A DNA stretch of 41,840 nt from DASPRG01 sp963796125 (GTDB lineage Bacteria > Nitrospirota > Thermodesulfovibrionia > Thermodesulfovibrionales > SM23-35): assembly GCA_963796125.1 (NCBI GenBank), contig CAWCKM010000023.1, positions 1-41,840 on the forward strand. Reading direction: 5' to 3'. Shown here piece by piece: positions 16,857-24,330 of the stretch; the stretch's first letter is position 1; every line of letters starts with the position of its first letter. The notes beneath the pieces are model-generated. The model searched no databases, had not been told where the DNA came from, and saw nothing but the letters and a program-made list of their open reading frames with translations. The translations under genes and the position numbers were made by a program.

Positions 16857-17591
16857 ATGGCAGGAAAAGGCTTTTTTATAGATACAAGTAAGTGTACGGC
16901 ATGCCGCGGATGTCAAATAGCATGTAAGCAGTGGAATATGAATCCGGCAACAAAAACAACACAAAAAGGTAGCCATCAAAACCCGGAGGATCTCTCGTTT
17001 TCAACTTTCAAATTAGTTCGATTCAGTGAATTTGAAGTAAATGGCAAACCTGTATGGTATTTCTTCACTGATCAGTGCAGACACTGCCTTGAACCACCCT
17101 GCATGTATACAGCCCAGTCTTTGGATGTAAAAACCATTACAAGGGATGAAGCAACAGGTGCTGTGCTTTACGATCCAAAGGTGAAGGTAAAGGCTGCTGA
17201 TGCAAAGACCATAAGGGAATCCTGTCCATGGGATATCCCTCGATGGGATCAGAAGACAGGTGGTATGGCCAAATGCACAATGTGCTTTGACAGGATTACC
17301 AATGGAATGCTACCTGCCTGTGTTAAGGTCTGCCCAACAGGAACTATGAATTTCGGTGATCGGGATAAGATGCTTGAGATGGCTGAAAAGAGGCTAAAAG
17401 AGCTCAAGGCTGTTTATCCGAAAGCCCAACTTCTTAATGCTGAATCTGTAAGGACTGTCTTCCTTGTTATTGATGATCCGAAAAATTATTGGAAACATGC
17501 AGCAGAGAATGATGTTGGAATTACACGGATTGCGGCGATCATGAAAAAATTGATCCGGCCATTGGAGAGTTTCTCACACTTCGTGGGTTAA
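16857..17591 (+). CDS. fdnH: Formate dehydrogenase iron-sulfur (beta) subunit
   Basis: 244-residue polyferredoxin electron-transfer subunit. Cys motifs: CTACRGCQIAC (C13, C16, C19, C23), CRHCLEPPC, a lone Cys in ESCPWDIPRW, and CTMCFDRITNGMLPACVKVC. They can hold up to four [4Fe-4S] clusters that pass electrons from the catalytic subunit. A GGAGGTGAT ribosome binding site precedes the ATG. The long insertion NPATKTTQKGSHQNPEDLSF is typical of soluble periplasmic enzymes. No C-terminal membrane helix is seen, so the complex is probably soluble or docks on a separately encoded cytochrome. Confidence 0.92.
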   Translation: MAGKGFFIDTSKCTACRGCQIACKQWNMNPATKTTQKGSHQNPEDLSFSTFKLVRFSEFEVNGKPVWYFFTDQCRHCLEPPCMYTAQSLDVKTITRDEATGAVLYDPKVKVKAADAKTIRESCPWDIPRWDQKTGGMAKCTMCFDRITNGMLPACVKVCPTGTMNFGDRDKMLEMAEKRLKELKAVYPKAQLLNAESVRTVFLVIDDPKNYWKHAAENDVGITRIAAIMKKLIRPLESFSHFVG

Positions 17592-17613
17592 CATTCAGGT
17601 AGAGACTTGTTAA

Positions 17614-17651
17614 AGGGCTTGCTTCGAGACTCTCGAAGCAAGCCCTGTTTT
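17614..17651 (+). terminator. Strong terminator after formate dehydrogenase
   Basis: A perfect 16-bp inverted repeat (AGGGCTTGCTTCGAGA, one base, then its complement) at 17614-17646 followed by GTTTT. It closes the formate dehydrogenase operon 8 bases before the IS1380 element. Confidence 0.88.
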
Positions 17652-17787
17652 GATTTAACCCAAAAGCTGCATTTTAAAATGGCATACTCATAAAACCAAG
17701 CCGATCAAGGCATTCAAGGGATTAGAGCTATTAAAGTTAATATTTACGCTGTAATTTATCACACCTCTTATAAGATTCTCTGTGCTT

Positions 17788-19170
17788 TCATCCAAATGCA
17801 CTGCAGTTATCATTCTCGTATGGAGAGTATTGTTGTATGCGGTTATACAGATAGATGAGTTTTGCCTTCAGTTTCTGCGTAAAGACAGAAATCCTTAATA
17901 GTAGCTTCTTTCCATCCCCGCCTAACTGTGCAGGCATGACAAGATATTTGTATCGTAAGGTTTTCAACCGTTGTGTTTTTTCTTTCTGACCGAGGATCTC
18001 GTACCGGAATAAAACAAAGAGATTGTAAATGAGTACCCGGATAAGCATCGCTGCTTCCGTGGAGTAAAAGTGCTTCATTGAAAATCCACCTAATGCAAAA
18101 TCTTCTTTCAGTTCTTTGATGGTGTTTTCATCATTTGCCCTCGGTCTGCACATCTTCCATACAGCATATGGATTATCCTCAGAATTGGTTATCCATACAC
18201 TGAACCGATAATCCTTGAGATCAAAATCATTGTTAAATAGAAAAAGCGTTTTGCCCATTGCATGCTGACGCCTCTTTATATCCTGCCGGACTGCTATATA
18301 TCTGCCCTCACTTTTCCAGTCATCATGCCGAAACCTGAATTCTGTTATCCAGAGACCTTCTGCTATCTGTTCCCATTCCTGTTGTGCATATACTTTCCTT
18401 TGCAATGGCTTGTATAGACGGGCTGCTATGATATACGTCAATTTATGCTGTTGAAGTAGGTCGATAAACTTCCTGTTATAAAATCCGCTATCTGCAATGA
18501 CACCCTTTATCGTAATCAATACCTTTACTCTTTGAAATGTAGATTCGAAAAAACCATTGATGTTATTCCACGATGCTACATTGCCAGGACGGTTCCACAG
18601 ATTTACCACATACTTGCTCTTGTTCAGAAACGCCAGAAGGGGACTGTGGCTTCCACGCCCTTTCTTCTTGGGGTTATAGCCCCTCTTTACTCCTTCCTGT
18701 TTGCCATATCGCTCTATTACCGTGGAATCAAAGGTCAACCAGTCCTCTCTGATCTCCTGCCACGGAATGAGCTTTGATAGATATCCCCATAATCCCTCCG
18801 ACATTGCTTCCACTTGTTTCATCGTCCGTATCTTCTGAAACAATCTGCTTATTGTTGTTGATGCTAAGGGTAATCTGCCTGCCGTAAAAAGCTTTGATAA
18901 TACCGTCTGACATCCAAGATACAGTAAATGAGAAAACCTGTTGCCTCCTGCATATATCATGAGGATATATGCCAAAAGCTTGCTGTATATCCCTACACTG
19001 TTCGGTGAACTCTCTTGTATAGGTATCACTTCTTCTAAAAATTCCCTCAGTTTTATCCTTTCAAAAAACGATGCCAGCAAACTAAACCCCCCATAGGCTG
19101 TTATTTTCTTCTTTGTGAACTCAATCCCTACTTTATTAATTTCGATTTTTGTGGTACATTTTGACTGCAT
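17788..19170 (-). CDS. IS1380-family transposase, copy 1
   Basis: 460 residues of the DDE transposase group 1 (IS1380). Catalytic residues: first Asp in WLTFDSTVIERYGKQEGVKR, second Asp in GVIADSGFY, Glu in NTIKELKEDFALGGFSMKHF. The conserved GYNPKKKGRGSHSPLLAF block is intact. The ATG at 19170 (MQSKCTTK) is chosen because AAAGGAG lies just upstream and because copy 2 starts at the same residue; an upstream ATG at 19209 falls inside the leader hairpin. Roughly 80% identical to copy 2 by eye, so the two elements are related but not recent duplicates. Confidence 0.93.
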   Translation of the reverse strand: MQSKCTTKIEINKVGIEFTKKKITAYGGFSLLASFFERIKLREFLEEVIPIQESSPNSVGIYSKLLAYILMIYAGGNRFSHLLYLGCQTVLSKLFTAGRLPLASTTISRLFQKIRTMKQVEAMSEGLWGYLSKLIPWQEIREDWLTFDSTVIERYGKQEGVKRGYNPKKKGRGSHSPLLAFLNKSKYVVNLWNRPGNVASWNNINGFFESTFQRVKVLITIKGVIADSGFYNRKFIDLLQQHKLTYIIAARLYKPLQRKVYAQQEWEQIAEGLWITEFRFRHDDWKSEGRYIAVRQDIKRRQHAMGKTLFLFNNDFDLKDYRFSVWITNSEDNPYAVWKMCRPRANDENTIKELKEDFALGGFSMKHFYSTEAAMLIRVLIYNLFVLFRYEILGQKEKTQRLKTLRYKYLVMPAQLGGDGKKLLLRISVFTQKLKAKLIYLYNRIQQYSPYENDNCSAFG

Positions 19171-19176
19171 ATTTTT

Positions 19177-19238
19177 ATTCTCCTTTCGTTTAGAGTCAAT
19201 GGCGGCCAAACCATTTGATTCTATTACGAAAGGAGAAT
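19177..19238 (-). promoter_or_regulatory. Leader hairpin hiding the transposase ribosome binding site (copy 1)
   Basis: ATTCTCCTTTCGT (19177-19189) and ACGAAAGGAGAAT (19226-19238) form a 13-bp stem with a 36-base loop. In the minus-strand transcript the 3' arm contains the AAAGGAG that serves the start at 19170. A transcript reading in from outside would fold the site shut, limiting transposase synthesis. Confidence 0.75.
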
Positions 19239-19325
19239 TCTTTTTAAGTATTATTTGAGGTTAACTGCAGTTTTTGGGTTAATACAGGATAAAGATAGAA
19301 AAGTGCACAATTTGTCCGAATGAGG

Positions 19326-19356
19326 TTGACAATGATAGAGAGGAAAATGTTATTTT
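19326..19356 (+). promoter_or_regulatory. Probable promoter of tRNA-Val
   Basis: TTGACA at 19326-19331 and a TATTTT-like -10 ending near 19356 (spacer 17-19 bases depending on register), about 10 bases ahead of the tRNA. The -35 is perfect, the -10 weak. Confidence 0.55.
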
Positions 19357-19366
19357 AAAAACCTTA

Positions 19367-19441
19367 AGGCGCGTAGCTCAGTGGGAGAGCGCTTCCTTGA
19401 CACGGAAGAGGCCAAGGGTTCAATCCCCTTCGCGCCTACCA
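19367..19441 (+). tRNA. tRNA-Val (anticodon GAC)
   Basis: A 75-base cloverleaf. Acceptor AGGCGCG pairs with CGCGCCT, the D arm is GCTC/GAGC, and the anticodon stem CTTCC/GGAAG encloses the loop TTGACAC (anticodon GAC). The T arm is AAGGG/CCCTT with loop TTCAATC. Discriminator A and an encoded CCA complete it. GAC reads valine codons GUC and GUU. Confidence 0.95.
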
Positions 19442-19498
19442 TATCAATCTATCTTGTGAGAGTCTTTAAATCTACTTATCGTTTTTTTAAATAAGAAA

Positions 19499-19747
19499 TT
19501 ATTTCAACTTCGCATTCACAATATCAATGAGTTGTTGACAGCAACCGGAAACCTCAAATTCGATCTTGTCAATATTGCGCCCTTTGACTTTTACCGTTGG
19601 ATGCAGACCATGTTCCGGGCAAATAGAACCTCCAACCTGTTTTTTAATGCTATCTTTAAACTGGTTAAAAACCGTGTTACTACTTTCTTTTGAGTACTGC
19701 GCTAAGTTACCGGTTCTTTTGCTATTAGTTCCATACTGAATCTTCAT
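19499..19747 (-). CDS. Small protein with CPEHG and GCCQ motifs, unknown
   Basis: 82 residues. The N-terminus is polar (MKIQYGTNSKRTGNLAQYSK). The core has ICPEHGLHPTVKVKGRNI, then IEFEVSGCCQQLIDIVNAKL. The CPEHG and adjacent GCC could bind a metal. A good AGGAGG ribosome binding site precedes the ATG. It lies 54 bases downstream of the MerR-HicB regulator on the same strand and may be co-transcribed with it. It is not a HicA toxin (no dsRBD-like fold or catalytic His pattern). No family is recognised. Confidence 0.6.
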   Translation of the reverse strand: MKIQYGTNSKRTGNLAQYSKESSNTVFNQFKDSIKKQVGGSICPEHGLHPTVKVKGRNIDKIEFEVSGCCQQLIDIVNAKLK

Positions 19748-19801
19748 AACTTTCTCACCTCCTCCTGTCAGGGAATCTCTATAGTTTGTTATACCGACTG
19801 A

Positions 19802-20434
19802 TCATACGACCTTTTTAATCTTCCTCTGATCTTTTGCCGCTTCAAGATGCCCCTTAATTGCATCCTTTATCATCTCAATGGCCTCCTCCACAGTATCACC
19901 TTGAGAAGCACATCCGGCAAGTGTAGGACATTCTATACAATAGCCTCTGTCTTCTGTATCAGGATGAAGAATTACGGAATATTTTTTGCTCCTTACTGTT
20001 ACTTCATATTTCTTTTCCTTCCGCAGGGTTATGACTTCTCCTTTAAGATCCTCAATGATTTTACCGAGAGCAACTGCAAAAACGAGTTGGCCGCTTTTAA
20101 GGGCATCAATAATCACCTTCTTGTCCTCGGTAAGCACAAAGAGCGTTTCGCCATCTGTTAAAAATCTGAGTTCTGAAAGAGGCTTTTTTACTTCCGGCAT
20201 ATTCTTCTTAAGATAGTTTATGGCCTTCCTGATTTTCTGAAGACTGATCCCTTTATCCACAAGGGTCCTGGCTACTTTCAACTGAACAAGGTCATTAAAT
20301 GAATAAAGTCTTACGGACCCATACCCGGAAGCTTCGCTTACTGACGGTTTTATAAAATGAGTCCTGTCCCAATAGTCAATCTGTCTTATGCTTAACCCTA
20401 AGATGCTGGCTGTTGTTTTGCTGTTAAAATTCAT
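19802..20434 (-). CDS. MerR-type regulator fused to a HicB-like antitoxin domain
   Basis: 210 residues. The N-terminal winged helix-turn-helix is of MerR type (TASILGLSIRQIDYWDRTHF, then YSFNDLVQLKVARTLVDKGI and SLQKIRKAINYLKK). A linker follows, and then from about residue 143 a HicB/UPF0150 domain (YSVILHPDTEDRGYCIECPT, then LAGCASQGDTVEEAIEMIKD). MerR modules bind operators as dimers; HicB domains neutralise HicA toxins. No hicA lies nearby, so this is probably a stand-alone regulator. Start 20434 is preferred to 20446, where GGAG would touch the ATG. A dyad operator overlaps its promoter. Confidence 0.85.
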   Translation of the reverse strand: MNFNSKTTASILGLSIRQIDYWDRTHFIKPSVSEASGYGSVRLYSFNDLVQLKVARTLVDKGISLQKIRKAINYLKKNMPEVKKPLSELRFLTDGETLFVLTEDKKVIIDALKSGQLVFAVALGKIIEDLKGEVITLRKEKKYEVTVRSKKYSVILHPDTEDRGYCIECPTLAGCASQGDTVEEAIEMIKDAIKGHLEAAKDQRKIKKVV

Positions 20435-20457
20435 TGTTCGTCTCATCTCCGTTTGAA

Positions 20458-20508
20458 TTATAATTACACTAATGTAGTTATAATAAGAATAAGAGTAATT
20501 ATTGTCAA
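20458..20508 (-). promoter_or_regulatory. Promoter and dyad operator of the MerR-HicB gene
   Basis: Read on the minus strand: TTGACA (20508-20503), 17 bases, TATTAT (20485-20480). A near-perfect inverted repeat TTATAATTACA (20458-20468), CTAA, TGTAGTTATAA (20473-20483) covers the -10 box and the transcription start, as for an autorepressed regulator. The dyad is well placed for the dimeric winged-helix protein encoded just downstream. Confidence 0.75.
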
Positions 20509-20558
20509 CAGCTTTTCAATGCCAACCCTTTAATTTTTTCAATGGGAGAGAAATAGAA

Positions 20559-20602
20559 AGGGACAGGGCAACCATCCGTGAAGGAATAATCACCCTGTCC
20601 CT
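20559..20602. repeat. Inverted repeat AGGGACAGGG / CCCTGTCCCT
   Basis: Perfect 10-bp arms (20559-20568 and 20593-20602) with a 24-base spacer that itself can pair GTGA with TCAC. It lies just past the stop of the OmpA-like gene and is followed on that strand by a moderately T-rich stretch, so it may end that transcript. The word resembles the GGGACGGG repeats near 7.1 kb, so it may instead be a mobile-repeat scar. Confidence 0.5.
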
Positions 20603-20609
20603 GTAAATG

Positions 20610-21371
20610 CTATTCAGACAGAATAAGGACTTCTACTCTTCTATTCTTTGCTCTGCCTTCTTTTGTCTTATTCGAAGCCACAGGCTTCGTCTCACCATAT
20701 CCCACAGCACTGACATTGGCCTGCTCACAGGCACCTTCCTTTACCAGATAGCTCCTGACAGTCTCAGCTCTTCTTTCCGAAAGAGCCTGATTGTATTCTT
20801 CTGTACCGATGCTATCTGTGTACCCTTCGAGCCTGACCTTGGAACCGGGATACTTTTTAACAAAATCGACTGCTTTCTGTAACTTTGCCATATCATCCGG
20901 CCTGATGTTTGACTTGTCAAAATCAAAATTCAATTCAAGGGTCATTTTGTCAATAACCTTAGGTGGTGGCGGTGGTGGCGGTGGCGGTGGTGGCGGCGGT
21001 GGCGGTGGCTCTGGCTTCAACTCTGGCTTTGGTGGCGGCGGTGGTGGTGGTGGCGGTGGTGCCGGGCAGAGGGCATTCGCCATCCTCGTGGCGTCATTTG
21101 CCATTGCGATTGCTTTTTCAGTTCTGCATGCCCAGTACTCATCATAGGCCTTGTTCTTCATGTCTTCAGCAGCCTTGAATTCTTGAGGACACTTCTTGTC
21201 TTTGCCTGCAGCACGTGCTGAATCAACAGCCTTTTCAGCTTCGGGCAGTTCCTTGTGGTAATACAGGTAGGGACCTTTCGGCGCGTATTCCATACCTGCG
21301 CAACCAATAAAGACACTAAAAGAAAGGGCAACCAGTAATACAATAAAAACTTTTAAGAACGATACTTTCAT
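20610..21371 (-). CDS. OmpA-family lipoprotein with polyproline linker
   Basis: 253 residues: a lipoprotein signal (MKVSFLKVFIVLLVALSFSV then FIGCAG), and an alpha-helical segment with KELPEAEKAVDSARAAGKDK. Two long runs of proline separated by KPELKPE (residues about 103-140) follow, then an OmpA C-terminal peptidoglycan-binding domain. OmpA marks: ELNFDFDKSNIRPDD, VRLEGYTDSIGTEEYNQALS, ERRAETVRSYLVKEG, and GYGETKPVASNKTKEGRAKN with RRVEV. It probably tethers the outer membrane to peptidoglycan. Start 21371 has AGGAGGTGAT upstream. Motif copy B lies about 145 bases ahead. Confidence 0.9.
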   Translation of the reverse strand: MKVSFLKVFIVLLVALSFSVFIGCAGMEYAPKGPYLYYHKELPEAEKAVDSARAAGKDKKCPQEFKAAEDMKNKAYDEYWACRTEKAIAMANDATRMANALCPAPPPPPPPPPPKPELKPEPPPPPPPPPPPPPPPPKVIDKMTLELNFDFDKSNIRPDDMAKLQKAVDFVKKYPGSKVRLEGYTDSIGTEEYNQALSERRAETVRSYLVKEGACEQANVSAVGYGETKPVASNKTKEGRAKNRRVEVLILSE

Positions 21372-21515
21372 TACATCACCTCCTATAAAATATTTTTTCC
21401 TGAATACATCTACAAGATTGTCGCTCACTTCTCACCCCCTTTACAGGTAGAATTGCTTGAGAAAATCTGAATCTATCAATGCTGAATGTTATACCATAAA
21501 ATTTCTTAAAACAAT

Positions 21516-21566
21516 ATCAGTAATATTCTGTTTTTTCTGTAGGATTTTTTCTCATTGTTTTGTAGG
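21516..21566 (-). promoter_or_regulatory. Composite motif copy B upstream of the OmpA-like gene
   Basis: Read on the minus strand: CCTACA (21566-21561), CCTACA (21543-21538, 23 bases on), 5 bases, AACAG (21532-21528), 7 bases, CTGAT (21520-21516). Spacing is identical to copy A; the left ATCAG arm has one mismatch. TATAAC starts 22 bases past CTGAT and could be a -10 box. Confidence 0.6.
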
Positions 21567-21612
21567 TATTACTCCTACTTTTGATGTCTATATTTTCCAG
21601 AAAAAAATTTAG

Positions 21613-22330
21613 CTATTTTCCGAAAACCGTTTTCAGAAGATCAGTCACCCTGGCAGCAGGATTTGTTCTGATCTTTTTTTCCTCCTGTCCCACCATATAG
21701 AAAAGTCCATCCATTGCCTTCGTGGTTACATAATGATCGAGATCAATAGATGTCTTTACTCATGAACGGAAGGGTCTCATATTTCCCCATCATCTCTTTA
21801 TATGAGTGTGTAACACCGACCTCGTCCATGCTTGATGAAATAATAGGCTTGAATGCGCTATAGATCTTGTCATGGGTTTTACTCTTGAAAAAATCAGTTG
21901 CTGCCGTGTCACCGCCGTTAAGAATCTTTCTCGCATCCTCGAAAGTCATCTCTTTTATTGCACCAACAAAGATTGATGCAGCCTGTGGTGCTGCTTTTTC
22001 TGCTGCGCGGTTCATGCTGAACACAAAATCATCAACCTGTTTTTGATACCCAATGTTCTTCAGGATATCTGCTACCTTCTGGATCTTTTCAGGCATAAGG
22101 ATTTTTATAGCCTGATTTCCAAAATACCCATCAACCTGTGAGACATTCTTCACTGCGTTATCTGTTCCGATAGAAAGAGCTTCTTTCAGTCCGGATATGA
22201 TAGTGCTGTCATCAGGGCCTCCCCTGCCTGAACCACCTAAGGTTTTCATTACATCGTCAAGTAACCCTGCATAAGCCATTGTTGCGAACAATAAGAAAAT
22301 TGCAAGAATCAGAAATATTATCCTTTTCAT
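21613..22330 (-). CDS. DUF4197 family secreted protein, one frameshift
   Basis: Signal peptide (MKRIIFLILAIFLLFATMAY, cleavage after YAG) followed by the DUF4197 helical domain: GLLDDVMKTLGG, ISGLKEALSIGTDNAVKNVS, VDGYFGNQAIKILMPEKIQK. The frame breaks at about 21754 after FMSKD. One extra base removed, it continues as IDLDHYVTTKAMDGLFYMVG, then EEKKIRTNPAARVTDLLKTV to a stop at 21613-21615. That is the conserved C-terminus of the family. About 238 residues when repaired. Exported, function unknown. Confidence 0.82.
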
Positions 22331-22355
22331 GGAATCCTCCTCTCCTTATAAGATA

Positions 22356-22806
22356 TTACTTAATCTCAGAGGTACAATGAGCGCAACGAGTAGCCTTCAC
22401 GGGAATGATTGAAAGACAGTACGGACACTCTTTTGTTGTAGGAGCTGCAGGTGGAGACTTCTTTTTCTCTCTTGAGTTTGTTGATATTCCGAACAAGGAG
22501 AAATACCGCAAAGGCAACAATGAGAAAGCTGACGATTGTATTTATGAAAGCACCGTAGTTGACAGTCACAGCACCGGCAGCCTTTGCTGCTGTCAAGGAC
22601 TCATATGGCCCTGCAACCTTGCCCTCTTTCAGGACAATGAACAGGGAAGAGAAATCAACCTTTCCGAGAATCAAGCCGATAGGAGGCATAATAATATCTG
22701 CAACGAGTGAATTTACGATGGTACCAAATGCTGCACCGATTATGATTCCAACAGCCATATCAACAACATTTCCCTTCAGGGCAAATTCTCTAAACTCTTT
22801 AAACAT
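22356..22806 (-). CDS. mscL: Large-conductance mechanosensitive channel MscL, one frameshift
   Basis: Tension-gated channel of the inner membrane. N-terminal MFKEFREFALKGNVVDMAVG and TM1 GIIIGAAFGTIVNSLVADII, a short periplasmic loop, TM2 (FINTIVSFLIVAFAVFLLVR). The frame breaks in an A-run at about 22462-22466. The alternative frame supplies the family's C-terminal zinc-ribbon tail (TKECPYCLSIIPVKATRCAH, then CTSEIK) ending at 22356. ATG 22806 has AAGGAGG 6 bases upstream; the GTG at 22812 is too close to it. Confidence 0.92.
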
Positions 22807-22916
22807 ATTCACCCTCCTTTTGATAAAGCTGTTTTCTCTGTTTGTATTTCTTCAGTTTAAGGATATACGAAAGAAGGTTTTCGATAGCAACATTATCCTT
22901 GTTATTTAGTGTTTCC

Positions 22917-22945
22917 TTGACACAGGTTTGTACCAGCTCCATACA
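22917..22945 (+). promoter_or_regulatory. Possible promoter for the 22973 gene
   Basis: TTGACA at 22917-22922, a 17-base spacer and CATACA at 22940-22945 (four of six -10 positions). It lies in the spacer divergent from mscL, 28 bases before the start codon. Confidence 0.4.
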
Positions 22946-22972
22946 AGAAGAAGATTTTGTTACACTTTATAG

Positions 22973-23212
22973 ATGCCTGCTGAATTAATTGAAGTAGTTG
23001 CTTATTCCGGTTACCGGGGTGAAGAGTGTCCAAGGTTGTTTACAACCAGAGGAGAAAAGATTGAGGTCAAAGCAATTCTAAACATGTGGATTGAAGAAAA
23101 TGTAAAAACCAAAGAAAGAAAAAGGTTTTTCCTGGTCAGGGGAAGCGATGGGTATGAGTATAAAATATACTATGATGAAGAGATGAAGCAATGGTTTCTC
23201 ACAAAGCAATGA
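22973..23212 (+). CDS. Conserved small protein upstream of the MidA-like gene
   Basis: 79 residues reading MPAELIEVVAYSGYRGEECP, then IEVKAILNMWIEENVKTKER and a final beta-rich segment (FFLVRGSDGYEYKIYYDEEM, then KQWFLTKQ). The all-beta 'SDGYEYKIYYDEEMKQWFL' ending looks like a small barrel or SH3-like fold. It ends one base before the start of the methyltransferase gene, so the two are likely co-translated. No family name is offered and no catalytic residues are seen. The RBS is weak. Confidence 0.6.
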   Translation: MPAELIEVVAYSGYRGEECPRLFTTRGEKIEVKAILNMWIEENVKTKERKRFFLVRGSDGYEYKIYYDEEMKQWFLTKQ

Positions 23213-23213
23213 T

Positions 23214-24330
23214 ATGAACATCCTCAGGCAAAAAATTATTGAGAAAATAAAGAGAGAAGGCCCTATAACCTTTGAAACATTCATGGATGCGGCTCTTTAT
23301 GAGCCTGGATTGGGATACTACGCATCTGAAAGAACAGAGATTGGCAAGACAGGGGATTTTTATACGAGTCCGCATCTTCATTCTGCATTTGGTGCAATGA
23401 TCGGTAAACAGATAGAGGAAATGTGGGAGATCATGCAAAGACCAATGGACTTTCATATCCTTGAGATTGGTGCAGGAGCAGGATATCTGTGCAAGGACAT
23501 CCTCGATTATCTCGCTGCCAGATCTTCCTTATCGCACACATACATAATAGTAGAACCCAATCCCTTCACGAAAAAAAAGCAAGAAAAACTACTCGAAGAC
23601 TTTCTGGATAATATTATGTGGGTCCCTTCATTAGAACATATCAGCGCCATAAATGGTTGCATCCTCTCGAATGAACTCCTTGATGCTTTCCCGGTACATC
23701 TGGTCGAAATGGAAGATGACTTAAAAGAGATATATGTGACAGCTATTGATGACACTCTCATCTGAGGTAAAAAATTACTTGAGCACTGATACCATCAACG
23801 ATTACTTGCATGAATTTTCCGTTATACTCACAAAGGGTTACAGGACAGAAATCAATCTGCGGATAAAGGATTGGTTAAAGTCCGTTGATAAGATACTCGC
23901 AGAAGGATTTATTTTGACAATAGATTATGGTTACCCGGCCTGGGACTATTACAGTGAGGACAGAAACAGGGGTACCTTGCTTAGCTATTACAAACATCAG
24001 GTTGTAGAGAACCCGTATCAGAATCCCGGAGAGCAGGACATAACAGCTCATGTTAACTTCTCCTCCGTCAAGAAGTGGGGCGGGGAACTCGGATTGAAGA
24101 CACTCGGATTTTGCCAGCAAGGGACCTATCTCATTGCACTCGGCATTGATGAGATAATGAGGGATCTGTATGAAAATTCCCCTGATTATCTCTTTGAAAT
24201 TGCAAAGATAAAGCGGCTAATCTTCCCGGGAACCTTGGGGGAAAGTCACAAGGTCATGATTCAGTACAGAGGCGATGGTCATCCAAAACTCAGGGGCTTT
24301 TCAATAAAAAATCAGGCAGATAAGCTGTAG
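23214..24330 (+). CDS. SAM-dependent methyltransferase, MidA/NDUFAF7 family (COG1565), one frameshift
   Basis: Class I methyltransferase. N-terminal GPITFETFMDAALYEPGLGY with YASERTEIGKTGDFYTSPHL, SAM-binding loop HILEIGAGAGYLCKDIL, and the family acceptor segment GCILSNELLDAFPVHLVEM. The frame breaks at about 23762, and the rest (GFILTIDYGYPAWDYYSEDR, RGTLLSYYKHQV, GEQDITAHVNFSSV) continues in the next frame to 24330. Repaired length is about 372. In mitochondria NDUFAF7 methylates an arginine of complex I; the bacterial substrate is unknown. Its 3' end overlaps the convergent TIM-barrel gene. Confidence 0.88.

Larger units (their letters stand above)
17659..19278 (-). mobile_element. IS1380-family insertion sequence, copy 1 (1620 bp)
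   Basis: Left end TTAA (17655-17658) then CCCAAAAGCTGCATTTT; right end AACTGCAGTTTTTGGG then TTAA (19279-19282). The inverted ends match over about 17 bases with two mismatches, and the element is flanked by a TTAA on each side, as expected for a 4-bp target duplication. It carries one intact transposase on the minus strand and is probably still active. Copy 2 is at 39153-40769. Confidence 0.88.

Noticed and set aside
20791..21147. Long glycine-rich frame on the plus strand opposite the OmpA-like gene
   Set aside because: It is the complement of the polyproline linker codons; no RBS or family, and the minus-strand gene is clear.
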